DNA of 22,384 nt from Actinomycetes bacterium. GTDB lineage: Bacteria; Actinomycetota; CALGFH01. The translations under genes and the position numbers were made by a program. Each line of letters begins with the position of its first letter. Position 1 is the first letter of the stretch. The notes below the pieces were generated by a model that was given only the letters and a program-made list of their open reading frames with translations, did no database searches and had not been told where the DNA came from. Below, piece by piece: positions 13,890 to 20,392 of this stretch. Location of the stretch: the NCBI GenBank assembly GCA_030152105.1, contig JASLIH010000577.1, positions 1 through 22,384 of the forward strand, read 5' to 3'.

Positions 13890-14458
13890 GTAGCATCGGC
13901 GGGTACCTGGCCAGCTCGGCGGCGGTGGCCGTGGCCCTGGCCGAGCGGCCGGGGGTGGCCGCCGTCGAGCGGGCCGCCCGGCTGGTCGCCGACGCCCTGG
14001 CCGGCGGCGGCCAGGTGCTGTTCTGCGGCAACGGCGGCAGCGCGGCCGACGCCCAGCACCTGGCGGCCGAGCTGATGGGACGACTGCAGCTGGAGCGGCC
14101 GGCCTACCGGGCGGTCGCCCTCACCACCGACACCTCGGTGCTGACCGCCATCGGCAACGACTACGGCTACGCCGACGTGTTCGCCCGCCAGGTCGAGGGG
14201 CTGGGGCGGCCAGGGGACGTGCTGGTCGCCATCTCGACCAGCGGCCGCTCCGAGAACGTCCTGCGGGCAGTGGACAGCGCCAGGGCCAAGGGCATGGTGG
14301 TGGTCGCCCTCCTGGGCCCGGCCGCCTCGCCCCTCGACGACACCGCGGAGGTGGCCCTGCACGTCGACGGCGACATCGCCGGGCTCGTCCAGCAGGGCCA
14401 CATCACCATCGGCCACGCCCTCTGCGGGTGGGTCGAGCAGCGCCTGGCCGACGGATGA
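13886..14458 (+). CDS. gmhA: Sedoheptulose-7-phosphate isomerase GmhA
   Basis: The 190-residue length equals that of known GmhA enzymes, which convert D-sedoheptulose 7-phosphate to D-glycero-D-manno-heptose 7-phosphate. The SIS fold shows VLFCGNGGSAADAQHLAAEL (44-63), containing the phosphate-binding GNGGSAADA and the catalytic/zinc-region residues, then VLTAIGNDYGYADVFARQVE, AISTSGRSENVLRA and the late HITIGHALC. The start ATG 13886 has GAGGGGG 7 nt upstream and overlaps the micro-ORF stop; its stop overlaps the gmhB ATG at 14455. It supplies the substrate of HddA. Confidence 0.94.
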   Translation: MSSIGGYLASSAAVAVALAERPGVAAVERAARLVADALAGGGQVLFCGNGGSAADAQHLAAELMGRLQLERPAYRAVALTTDTSVLTAIGNDYGYADVFARQVEGLGRPGDVLVAISTSGRSENVLRAVDSARAKGMVVVALLGPAASPLDDTAEVALHVDGDIAGLVQQGHITIGHALCGWVEQRLADG

Positions 14459-15150
14459 GGGCGGGCGCGGACGAAGCGACCCGCGATCGGGCGGCGCGCC
14501 GGCCGAGCCGGCCGGCGGTGTTCCTGGACCGCGACGGCACCCTGGTCGAGGAGGTGCCGTACCTGCACGACCCGGGTCGGGTGGTCCTCCTGGGCGGGGT
14601 GGCCGCCCTTGGGCGGCTGGCCGATGCCGGCTACGCCCTGGTCGTCGTGACCAACCAGGCCGGGGTGGCCCGCGGGCTCTATGACGAGGCGGCGGTCGCG
14701 GCCGTCCACCGCCGCCTGGCCGAGCTGCTGGCCGGCGCCGGGGTACGCCTGGACGCCGTCCTGCACTGCCCCCACCACCCCGACGGGACGGTGCCCGGCT
14801 TCACCCGCGCCTGCCGCTGCCGCAAGCCCGGGCCGGGGATGCTGGAGGCGGCGGCCGAGCGCCTGAGCTTGGACCTGGGCGCCTCCTGGCTGGTCGGCAA
14901 CCACCCGGCCGACATGGGCGCGGCCGTGGCCGCCGGGGTGCGGCCGCTGTTCGTGACCTCCGGGCAGGCGGCCGGCCGGCCCCCACCGCCGGGCGTCGCC
15001 GTCGTCGGTGACCTGGAGGCCGCGGCCCGGGCCGTGCTGGACGGGTCCCCGACAGCGCCCGCGGGCATGGAGAAGGCCAGGCCCGCCCCGGCCGTGACGG
15101 GGCGGGCCTGGCCTGGGATGCCGGTTGGTCGCGGGCGACCGCGCCCTTGA
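14455..15150 (+). CDS. gmhB: D-glycero-D-manno-heptose 1,7-bisphosphate 7-phosphatase GmhB
   Basis: This HAD-superfamily phosphatase removes the 7-phosphate, leaving heptose 1-phosphate for nucleotide activation. Visible are the nucleophile D25 and acid D27 in FLDRDGTL, T66/N67 in VVVTNQAGVARG, a zinc loop C105-x-H107...C120-x-C122, and K124 in CRKP. The acidic motif IV normally reads GDxxxD; here it is GNHPAD (N149, D153), so one metal-side Asp is replaced by Asn. The 231 residues exceed the usual ~180-190: residues ~200-231 are a Pro/Arg/Gly-rich tail encoded across a transcription-terminator-like hairpin, probably non-functional extension. ATG 14455 is part of an ATGA overlap with gmhA. 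Confidence 0.9.
   Translation: MRAGADEATRDRAARRPSRPAVFLDRDGTLVEEVPYLHDPGRVVLLGGVAALGRLADAGYALVVVTNQAGVARGLYDEAAVAAVHRRLAELLAGAGVRLDAVLHCPHHPDGTVPGFTRACRCRKPGPGMLEAAAERLSLDLGASWLVGNHPADMGAAVAAGVRPLFVTSGQAAGRPPPPGVAVVGDLEAAARAVLDGSPTAPAGMEKARPAPAVTGRAWPGMPVGRGRPRP
15074..15114 (+). terminator. GC-rich 16-bp hairpin, probable terminator of the heptose operon
   Basis: AGGCCAGGCCCGCCCC (15074-15089) is perfectly complementary to GGGGCGGGCCTGGCCT (15099-15114) across a 9-nt loop. No U-run follows, as is common for terminators of GC-rich actinobacteria. It lies inside the annotated 3' end of gmhB, 36 nt before its stop codon. Confidence 0.68.
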
Positions 15151-15362
15151 CCGGCACCGCCAGCGGTTGGTCCGGACCCCCCCGGATATCCCCCAACTCC
15201 CCAGCCGTCCGCTGCTGTCCCTGTCCCTCTGCCGGTTCCGGCGGGCTCCTCCTGCTGTCTCCGCCGGTACCTCTGTGAAGGACGAGCTGAGCGTAGCCGC
15301 CGGGGGCGGGCGCCGTCGGTGCCCTGGGTCACCGCATCCTGGTGATGTCCGACACACGCCGA
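15151..15362. other. Intergenic region between convergent gmhB and the Crp/Fnr gene
   Basis: In these 212 bp I see no gene, repeat or second terminator. Short C-runs and scattered small frames only. Confidence 0.5.
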
Positions 15363-16073
15363 CTAGGTGAGCCGGCGGAGGGCGTCGGGGTTGCGAAGAT
15401 GGATGGCGTCGGAGTCGTAGTCGATGAAGCCGCGCTTGCGGAACGCCCCAAGGGCCCGGCTGACGTTCTCGCGGCTGGCCCCGACCATGCCGGCCAGGTC
15501 GCGGTGGGTGAGGTGCAGCGTGATCCTGGTCCCGCCGTCGGGGTCGGGCTGGCCGTGGTCGTCGGCCAGGCTCAGCAGGGCCTTGGCCAGGCGGCTCTTG
15601 ACGTCCAGCGACAGCAGGTCGTCGATCAGGGCCTCCCGGTCGGCCAGCCGGGCCGCCACCTGGCGGAGCAGCGCCGAGGAGGCGGCCGGGTTGGCCTCCA
15701 GGAAGCCCCAGAACGAGACCCGGCCGATGGCCCAGGCGGTGGTGGGCGAGGTCGCCCTGGCCCCGGCCGTCCGCCGGCCGTCGTTCAGCAGGGCGAGCTC
15801 GCCGATCAGCTGCCCGGCCCGGATGATCGTGTGGACCAGCTCGCCGCCGCCGCGGACGGGGGAGACGATCGCCACCTCGCCGGCGGTCAGCACCAGCACA
15901 TGGTCGGCGGGTTCGCCCTGGCGCATCAGGAAGCTGCCCACCGGGTAGTCGAACGGGGTCGCCTGGGCGGCCACGGCGGCCAGGGCGTCCGGCCGGCCCT
16001 GCCGGAAGATCGGGCTCTGGCCGAGCACCTGGAGCAGCGCGGCCTCGTCGGCCTGGGACCGCCGTCGGGTCAT
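15363..16073 (-). CDS. Crp/Fnr-family transcriptional regulator
   Basis: The 236-residue protein has a cyclic-nucleotide-binding-type beta-roll at ~20-135 (FDYPVGSFLMRQGEPADHVL at 41-60, AGQLIGELALLNDGRRTAGA at 86-105), a dimer helix at ~128-160 and a C-terminal winged helix. Its recognition helix region is LTHRDLAGMVGASRENVSRAL (188-208), the usual Crp signature. The GE...RRTA segment resembles the phosphate-binding cassette of cAMP-binding members, but the ligand cannot be assigned. There is no N-terminal cysteine cluster, so it is not an oxygen-sensing Fnr. ATG 16073 has a GGAGGGGAG-type Shine-Dalgarno. The nearest same-strand gene upstream is the DAO oxidoreductase, 270 bp away. Confidence 0.9.
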   Translation of the reverse strand: MTRRRSQADEAALLQVLGQSPIFRQGRPDALAAVAAQATPFDYPVGSFLMRQGEPADHVLVLTAGEVAIVSPVRGGGELVHTIIRAGQLIGELALLNDGRRTAGARATSPTTAWAIGRVSFWGFLEANPAASSALLRQVAARLADREALIDDLLSLDVKSRLAKALLSLADDHGQPDPDGGTRITLHLTHRDLAGMVGASRENVSRALGAFRKRGFIDYDSDAIHLRNPDALRRLT

Positions 16074-16160
16074 CTCCCCATCTCCCCTCCCGGCCGGGAG
16101 TCAGCTCGCCCCGGCGTCTCGACCCCGCGGGCGGGGCAGGTCGCGCCGGCCGAAGCGGCT

Positions 16161-16176
16161 CCGTGTGGGGTCACGG
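16161..16176. promoter_or_regulatory. Inverted repeat CCGTG-N6-CACGG upstream of the Crp/Fnr gene
   Basis: A perfect 5-bp inverted repeat with a 6-nt spacer lies about 90 bp before the crp start and could be an autoregulatory operator. The canonical Crp site is TGTGA-N6-TCACA; this one has GTG and CAC two bases closer together, so it is a poor match. Confidence 0.2.
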
Positions 16177-16316
16177 CCCTCACCTGGGATGTGGGCGCCG
16201 GGGCGCCGGTGGCCTACGAGTCGGTGCTGTCGTTGCCGTCGTCCGAGTCGTCGTCGGCGGCGGCTCGGAGGCGCGGTGGGTAGCCCAAGGAGTGTATACG
16301 GCGAGGCCAGGCGATT

Positions 16317-16333
16317 GGCCGTGTTATGGCCAT
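16317..16333 (-). terminator. Weak hairpin just after the DAO stop codon
   Basis: TGGCC and GGCCA arms separated by 7 nt lie about 10 nt downstream of the oxidoreductase stop. The stem is only 5-6 bp, so termination is uncertain. Confidence 0.22.
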
Positions 16334-16343
16334 CCGGTGCGAA

Positions 16344-17528
16344 CTACAGCTTGTGCCCGAACTCCGGCGGCAGGCGGTACTCGTCGCCGACGATCGGGTC
16401 GCCCTCGGCGAAGCGGCCGAGCCGGAACGGGTGCAGGTCGACGGTGGTGGCCCGGCCCTGGGTGACCAGCTCGGCCATGCAGGTCCCGACGGCCGGGGAC
16501 TTCTTGAACCCGGTGCCCGAGAAACCGCCGGCCACATACAGCCCGGCCACCCCGGGGGCGGCGTCGAGCACGGCCCGGCTGTCGGCCGAGGTGTCGTAGA
16601 CCCCGCGGTGGCCGCGGGCGAACGGCGCCCCCGCGAACGCCGGCACCCGCCCGGCCAGGCGGCCGAGGGCCGCGGCGGTCACCTCGTGGTCGTAGCCCTC
16701 GACCACGCGGTCGATCGCCTCCACCTCGAGATGGTGGCCGGCCTCCACCCCGAGCAGGGTCAGCTCGCCCCCGTGGGGCCGGAAGTAGGTGCCGAGCACG
16801 CCGTCGATCACCACCGGGTGGCGGCGGGCCGCGCCGGGCCGGCGGAAGAAGGCGATCTGGGAGCGCTCGGGGGTGATGCCCAGCTCGAACCCGGCCGTCC
16901 GGGCCAGCGGGTCGACCCAGGGCCCGCAGGCCAGCACGACCGCGTCGGCCCCGACCCGGCCGTCGTCGGTGTCGACCCCGACCACCCGGTCGCCGGCCAC
17001 GGCCAGCCCCCGCACCGCCACCCCCTGGCCGATCCGCGCCCCCAGGTCGACCGCCCGCGAGGCGAAGGCGAAGGTCGTGGCCACCGGGTCGGCGTAGCCG
17101 GAGCCGGGCTCGACGGCGGCCATCTCGACCCCGGCCAGGTCCAGCTCGGGGTGCTCGGCGGCCAGGGCCTCCGGGGTGACGGCCTCGGTGTCGACCCCGA
17201 CCCGCCGCAGCATGGCCACGTTCCGCTCCAGCCGCTCGCGCTCGCCCGGCCCGACCAGGATGGCCGCCCCGGTGACGGTGAACCCGCACCACCCCCCGAC
17301 CCGCTCCTTCCAGTTCTGGAAGTAGCCCAGCCCGGTCAGGGCCATCCGGGCCTCGGGCTCGTTGGTGTAGTGCATCCGCACCAGCGCCCCCGACCGGGCC
17401 GTCATCCCCGAGCACACCGTGCCCCGTTCGAGCACGAGCACGTCCACTCCCCGCTCGGCCAGGTGGAAGGCGATCGAGCAGCCCATCACCCCGCCCCCGA
17501 CCACCACAACGCTCGCACCCTCAGCCAT
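16344..17528 (-). CDS. FAD-dependent oxidoreductase, DAO (sarcosine/glycine oxidase-like) family
   Basis: The 394-residue protein starts at ATG 17528, giving MAEGASVVVVGGGVMGCSIAFHL with the N-terminal Rossmann motif GxGxxG (G11, G13, G16). VLVLERGTVCSGMTARSGALVR (46-67) includes the acidic ribose-binding end of beta-2 and the region joining FAD in DAO enzymes. VLACGPWVDPL and the C-terminal YVAGGFSGTGFKKSPAVG are further family signatures. Such enzymes oxidise secondary or primary amino acids (sarcosine, glycine, D-amino acids, dimethylglycine), making H2O2 or passing electrons on. The substrate cannot be told; no tetrahydrofolate-binding partner gene is nearby. The frame stays open to an ATG at 17606, but those 26 extra residues precede the Rossmann start and look spurious. 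Confidence 0.88.
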   Translation of the reverse strand: MAEGASVVVVGGGVMGCSIAFHLAERGVDVLVLERGTVCSGMTARSGALVRMHYTNEPEARMALTGLGYFQNWKERVGGWCGFTVTGAAILVGPGERERLERNVAMLRRVGVDTEAVTPEALAAEHPELDLAGVEMAAVEPGSGYADPVATTFAFASRAVDLGARIGQGVAVRGLAVAGDRVVGVDTDDGRVGADAVVLACGPWVDPLARTAGFELGITPERSQIAFFRRPGAARRHPVVIDGVLGTYFRPHGGELTLLGVEAGHHLEVEAIDRVVEGYDHEVTAAALGRLAGRVPAFAGAPFARGHRGVYDTSADSRAVLDAAPGVAGLYVAGGFSGTGFKKSPAVGTCMAELVTQGRATTVDLHPFRLGRFAEGDPIVGDEYRLPPEFGHKL

Positions 17529-17637
17529 GGCGTAAGTGTCGCGCATCAGCCCGGCCATGGCACAGGCGCTCTTGGGGGGCCGTGGGGGAGCGAGCTCCCC
17601 CCACATGGAACGAGGACTGCGGTGGTTCGCGCCCCGC

Positions 17638-17643
17638 TAGCAT
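17638..17643 (+). promoter_or_regulatory. -10 hexamer TAGCAT of the metallophosphoesterase gene, leaderless
   Basis: TAGCAT ends 6 nt before the ATG at 17650, placing the expected transcription start exactly on the start codon. No Shine-Dalgarno is present. Confidence 0.55.
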
Positions 17644-17649
17644 GGCCCG

Positions 17650-18417
17650 ATGCGGATAGGAGTGATCTCCGACATCCACGGCGCCGCTGACGCGCTGGCG
17701 CGGGAGGCTGCCGGGGCGGACGCGCTGCTGGTCTGTGGCGACCTGGTGAACCTGATCGACTACCGGACGATGCAGGGGATCGCGGCCGAGGTGTTCGGGC
17801 CCGAGGTGACGGCCGACTTCGTCCGCCACCGCACGGCCGGGCGGTTCGACGAGGCCGGGCGGGTGCTGCGCAGCGCGTCGCAGGGGCGGGAGGAGCAGAT
17901 CCGCGACCAGGTCCGGGTGGCCGTGCGGGCCCAGTACGAGGCGGTGTTCGCCGCCTTCCCCGAGCCGACCTACCTGACGCACGGGAACGTCGACCGGCCC
18001 GACCAGTTCCAGGACCTGCTCCGGCCCGGGGTCCGCCACCTGGACGGGGAGAGCGTCGAGCTGGACGGGCTGCGGGTCGGGTTCGTCGGCGGCGGGCTGC
18101 CCAGGGGCAGCCGGCCGCACCTGTCGGAGTGCACCCACGAGGAGTTCGCGGCCAAGGTGGCCGCCGTCGGCCCGGTCGACGTGCTCTGCTCGCACATGCC
18201 CCCGGCAGTGGACGACCTGCGCTTCGACGTGGTCGCCGGCCGGCCCGAGCCGGGCAGCCAGGCCCTGCTCGACTACGTGGAGGAGCACCAGCCCGACTAC
18301 CTGTACTTCGGCCACGTCCACCAGCCGCGGCGTAGCCGCCTGCGGGTCGGGCGGACCTGGCTGGTCAACGTCGGCTACTTCCGGGCCACCGGGCGGATGC
18401 TCGACCATCCGGCCTGA
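17650..18417 (+). CDS. Calcineurin-like metallophosphoesterase
   Basis: The 255-residue protein begins MRIGVISDIHG with the first metal motif (D8, H10). It continues with VCGDL (D31), THGNVD (N113), CSHMPP (H182) and GHVHQP (H222, H224), the full set of metal ligands of the family. The usual GNHD reads GNVD, so the catalytic/transition-state His is missing at that position, as in the YfcE/MJ0936-like branch. It would hydrolyse phosphomono- or diesters; the substrate is unknown. It is the first of a row of plus-strand genes, with 20 bp to the next. Confidence 0.86.
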   Translation: MRIGVISDIHGAADALAREAAGADALLVCGDLVNLIDYRTMQGIAAEVFGPEVTADFVRHRTAGRFDEAGRVLRSASQGREEQIRDQVRVAVRAQYEAVFAAFPEPTYLTHGNVDRPDQFQDLLRPGVRHLDGESVELDGLRVGFVGGGLPRGSRPHLSECTHEEFAAKVAAVGPVDVLCSHMPPAVDDLRFDVVAGRPEPGSQALLDYVEEHQPDYLYFGHVHQPRRSRLRVGRTWLVNVGYFRATGRMLDHPA

Positions 18418-18425
18418 AGGCGTAC

Positions 18426-18431
18426 TAGCAT
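18426..18431 (+). promoter_or_regulatory. -10 hexamer TAGCAT of the SRPBCC gene, leaderless
   Basis: An identical TAGCAT, again exactly 6 nt before the ATG (18438), lies in the 20-bp gap after the phosphoesterase stop. Two identical hexamers at identical spacing support a real promoter type. Confidence 0.55.
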
Positions 18432-18437
18432 CCGGGC

Positions 18438-18875
18438 ATGGCCGAGCACGCCGAGGGGTCCACCGAGGTCTACGCCACCCCCGCCGAGGTGATGGCGGTG
18501 GTGGCCGACTTCGAGGCCTACCCGGACTGGGTCGGGAACCTGGACGAGGTCGAGGTCCTGGCCCACGACCGCCGGGGGCGGGGGACCAGGGTCGCCTTCC
18601 GGCTCGGCACCCCCTGGGGGGAGCAGGCCTACACGCTCGCCTACCGCTACCAGCCGAAGGACGCCGGCATGTCCTGGACCTATGTGGAGGGGACACTGGA
18701 CGACCTGGCCGGCTCCTACACCCTGGACCCGGCCGGCGATGGGACCACCAGGGTCACCTACCAGCTGGAGGTCTCGCTCGGGATGCCGATCCCCGGCTTC
18801 CTGATGCGGCAGGCGGCCAAGCAGATCGTGCGTTCGGCCCTCGGCGACCTGAAGCGTCGCGTGGAGTCCATGTAG
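18438..18875 (+). CDS. SRPBCC (START/polyketide-cyclase-like) lipid-binding-fold protein
   Basis: The 145-residue protein has the helix-grip pattern of the SRPBCC superfamily: an early strand (STEVYATPAEVMAVVADFEAY, about 8-28), the family motif YPDWVGNLDEVEVL, a run of beta strands (VAFRLG, YTLAYRYQ, MSWTYVEGT) and a long C-terminal helix (FLMRQAAKQIVRSALGDLKR). These proteins bind hydrophobic ligands; coenzyme Q-binding COQ10-like and cyclase members share the fold. Actinobacteria commonly carry such a gene next to an ArsA-type ATPase, as here, 12 bp upstream. The ligand is unknown. Confidence 0.85.
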   Translation: MAEHAEGSTEVYATPAEVMAVVADFEAYPDWVGNLDEVEVLAHDRRGRGTRVAFRLGTPWGEQAYTLAYRYQPKDAGMSWTYVEGTLDDLAGSYTLDPAGDGTTRVTYQLEVSLGMPIPGFLMRQAAKQIVRSALGDLKRRVESM

Positions 18876-18878
18876 GCT
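18873..18878 (+). promoter_or_regulatory. Possible -10 hexamer TAGGCT overlapping the SRPBCC stop codon
   Basis: TAGGCT ends 9 nt before the GTG of the ATPase gene and shares its TAG with the previous stop codon, as at 11582. The spacing is at the long end of the pattern. Confidence 0.3.
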
Positions 18879-18887
18879 GCCAGCACC

Positions 18888-20090
18888 GTGCGCATCCTCC
18901 TGTTCACCGGCAAGGGCGGCGTCGGCAAGACGACCGTCGCCGCGGCCACCGCCGCCAAGGCCGCGGCCCGCGGGCACCGCACCCTGGTCATGTCCACCGA
19001 CCCGGCCCATTCCCTGGCCGACTCCTTCGACGTCGAGCTGGGGGCGGAGCCGCGCCAGGTCACCGATCGGCTCTGGGCCGAGCAGATCGACAGCCAGGCC
19101 CGGCTGGAGGCCAACTGGCGCGAGATCCAGGAGTACGTCGTCAACCTGCTCAACTGGGGCGGGGTCGACGCCGTCGAGGCCGAGGAGCTGTCGGTCATCC
19201 CCGGCCTTGACGAGCTGTTCAGCCTGATCGACATCAACCGCTACCACCAGGCCGGCAACTACGACCTGCTGGTGGTCGACTGCGCCCCGACCGCCGAGAC
19301 GCTGCGGCTGCTGTCGCTGCCCGAGGCCCTGGGCTGGTACATCGACCGGATTTTCCCGTCTTCGCGGCGGATCGCCACCGTGGCCCGGCCGCTGCTGGGC
19401 CGCCTCGGCAACCTGCCGCCGATCGCCTCGGACGCCGTGTTCGGGGCCGTGGAGCGGCTGTACCGGAACCTGGAGCGAGTCCGGGTGCTGCTGGCCGAGC
19501 CCGAGACCTCCACCGTCCGTCTCGTCCTCAACCCCGAGAAGATGGTGGTCGCCGAGGCCAGGCGGACCTACACCTACCTGTCGCTGTTCGGCTACCGGGT
19601 GGACGCGGTGGTGGTCAACCGGCTGCTGCCCGACGACGTCACCGACCCCTACTTCGGCAAGTGGAAGGAGATCCAGGCCGACCACTTCCGGACCATCACC
19701 GAGTCGTTCGCGCCCCTGCCGATCCTCACCTGCCGGCTGTTCGACGACGAGATGGTCGGGCTGGACCGGCTGTCGGAGGTCGCCGACGAGGTCTACGGCG
19801 AGCGCGACCCGGCCGGCGTGCTGGCCGAGTCGCGACCGATGCGGGTGTCCAAGCAGCGCGGCGGCGGCTACGACCTGCTCATGGACCTGCCGTTCGCCGA
19901 GCGGGGCGACCTTGACGTCCACCGCAAGGGCGACGAGCTGCTGATCAAGGTGGGAGGCTACAAGCGCAACGTGCTCCTGCCCCAGGCCCTGCAGCCGCTG
20001 GAGATCTCCGCCGCCAACCTGCGCGGTGGCACGCTGGTGGTCCGCTTCGACGCCCGCGAGGGCCCCTCGGCCGGGGCCCGGGGCGCTTGA
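18888..20090 (+). CDS. ArsA/Get3-family ATPase with C-terminal HSP20-like domain
   Basis: The 400-residue protein begins MRILLFTGKGGVGKTT, the deviant Walker A with signature lysines (8-16), followed by switch I STDPAHSLAD (36-45) and switch II VVDCAPTAETLRLLSLPE (129-146). One ATPase unit is present, so it would dimerise like Get3. Residues ~330-392 (YDLLMDLPFAERGDLDVHRK onward) form an alpha-crystallin/HSP20-like sandwich known as the ArsA HSP20-like domain. There are no arsR, arsB or arsC genes and no obvious metalloid-binding cysteine pair, so arsenic export is unlikely; a chaperone or membrane-protein targeting role is more plausible but unproven for bacteria. Confidence 0.9.
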   Translation: MRILLFTGKGGVGKTTVAAATAAKAAARGHRTLVMSTDPAHSLADSFDVELGAEPRQVTDRLWAEQIDSQARLEANWREIQEYVVNLLNWGGVDAVEAEELSVIPGLDELFSLIDINRYHQAGNYDLLVVDCAPTAETLRLLSLPEALGWYIDRIFPSSRRIATVARPLLGRLGNLPPIASDAVFGAVERLYRNLERVRVLLAEPETSTVRLVLNPEKMVVAEARRTYTYLSLFGYRVDAVVVNRLLPDDVTDPYFGKWKEIQADHFRTITESFAPLPILTCRLFDDEMVGLDRLSEVADEVYGERDPAGVLAESRPMRVSKQRGGGYDLLMDLPFAERGDLDVHRKGDELLIKVGGYKRNVLLPQALQPLEISAANLRGGTLVVRFDAREGPSAGARGA

Positions 20091-20116
20091 CGCGGCCAGA
20101 GACGGGAGACGCGCCG

Positions 20117-20389
20117 ATGGCCCACGACGACCCCGGAACGGCCGGTCAGGCCGCCGAGTGCCAGTCCTGCCCACTCTGCGCCGGCCTGGCCAGGCTGCGC
20201 GAGACCGCGCCGGAGGCGGTCGAGCACTTCGTCAAGGCCGGCGCCGAGCTGCTGCTGGCGGCCAGGGCGCTGCTGGACGGGGCGGCCGAGCCGTCGGGGT
20301 CGGCCGCCCCCGGTCGCCGCCGCCGCCGCCCGGCCGCTGGGGACGCGGGGTTTGCCAGCGACGGGCTCCAGCGGATCGACGTCGGCTAG
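20117..20389 (+). CDS. Small CxxC protein between the ATPase and glucokinase genes
   Basis: The 90-residue product starts at ATG 20117 with GGGAG upstream; a TTG at 20087 overlapping the ATPase stop would add ten residues. Near its N-terminus it has three cysteines, CQSCPLC, suggesting a small metal site. An amphipathic helical stretch follows (APEAVEHFVKAGAELLLAARALL), then a low-complexity Arg/Ala/Gly tail. The helical stretch recalls small proteins found beside ArsA and glucokinase genes in Streptomyces (DUF5304-like), a resemblance from memory only. Function unknown. Confidence 0.62.
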   Translation: MAHDDPGTAGQAAECQSCPLCAGLARLRETAPEAVEHFVKAGAELLLAARALLDGAAEPSGSAAPGRRRRRPAAGDAGFASDGLQRIDVG

Positions 20390-20392
20390 CCG

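Larger units (their letters stand above)
16074..16343. other. Intergenic region upstream of the Crp/Fnr gene
   Basis: This 270-bp gap contains the crp Shine-Dalgarno and two inverted repeats listed separately. It also holds a minus-strand TATACA near 16296, a possible -10 but without a good -35, and a 39-codon minus-strand frame (16214-16333) with an Asp/Ser-rich end that I do not call as a gene. Confidence 0.4.

Noticed and set aside
16214..16333. 39-codon minus-strand frame with an Asp/Ser-rich end, between the DAO and Crp/Fnr genes
   Set aside because: No Shine-Dalgarno, an N-terminal part that looks random, and no recognisable family. Too weak to call.
18888..20090. Arsenic-resistance ATPase ArsA
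   Set aside because: Family match, but no ars genes nearby, no evident metalloid cysteines and a single ATPase unit with an HSP20-like tail. Arsenite export is not supported.
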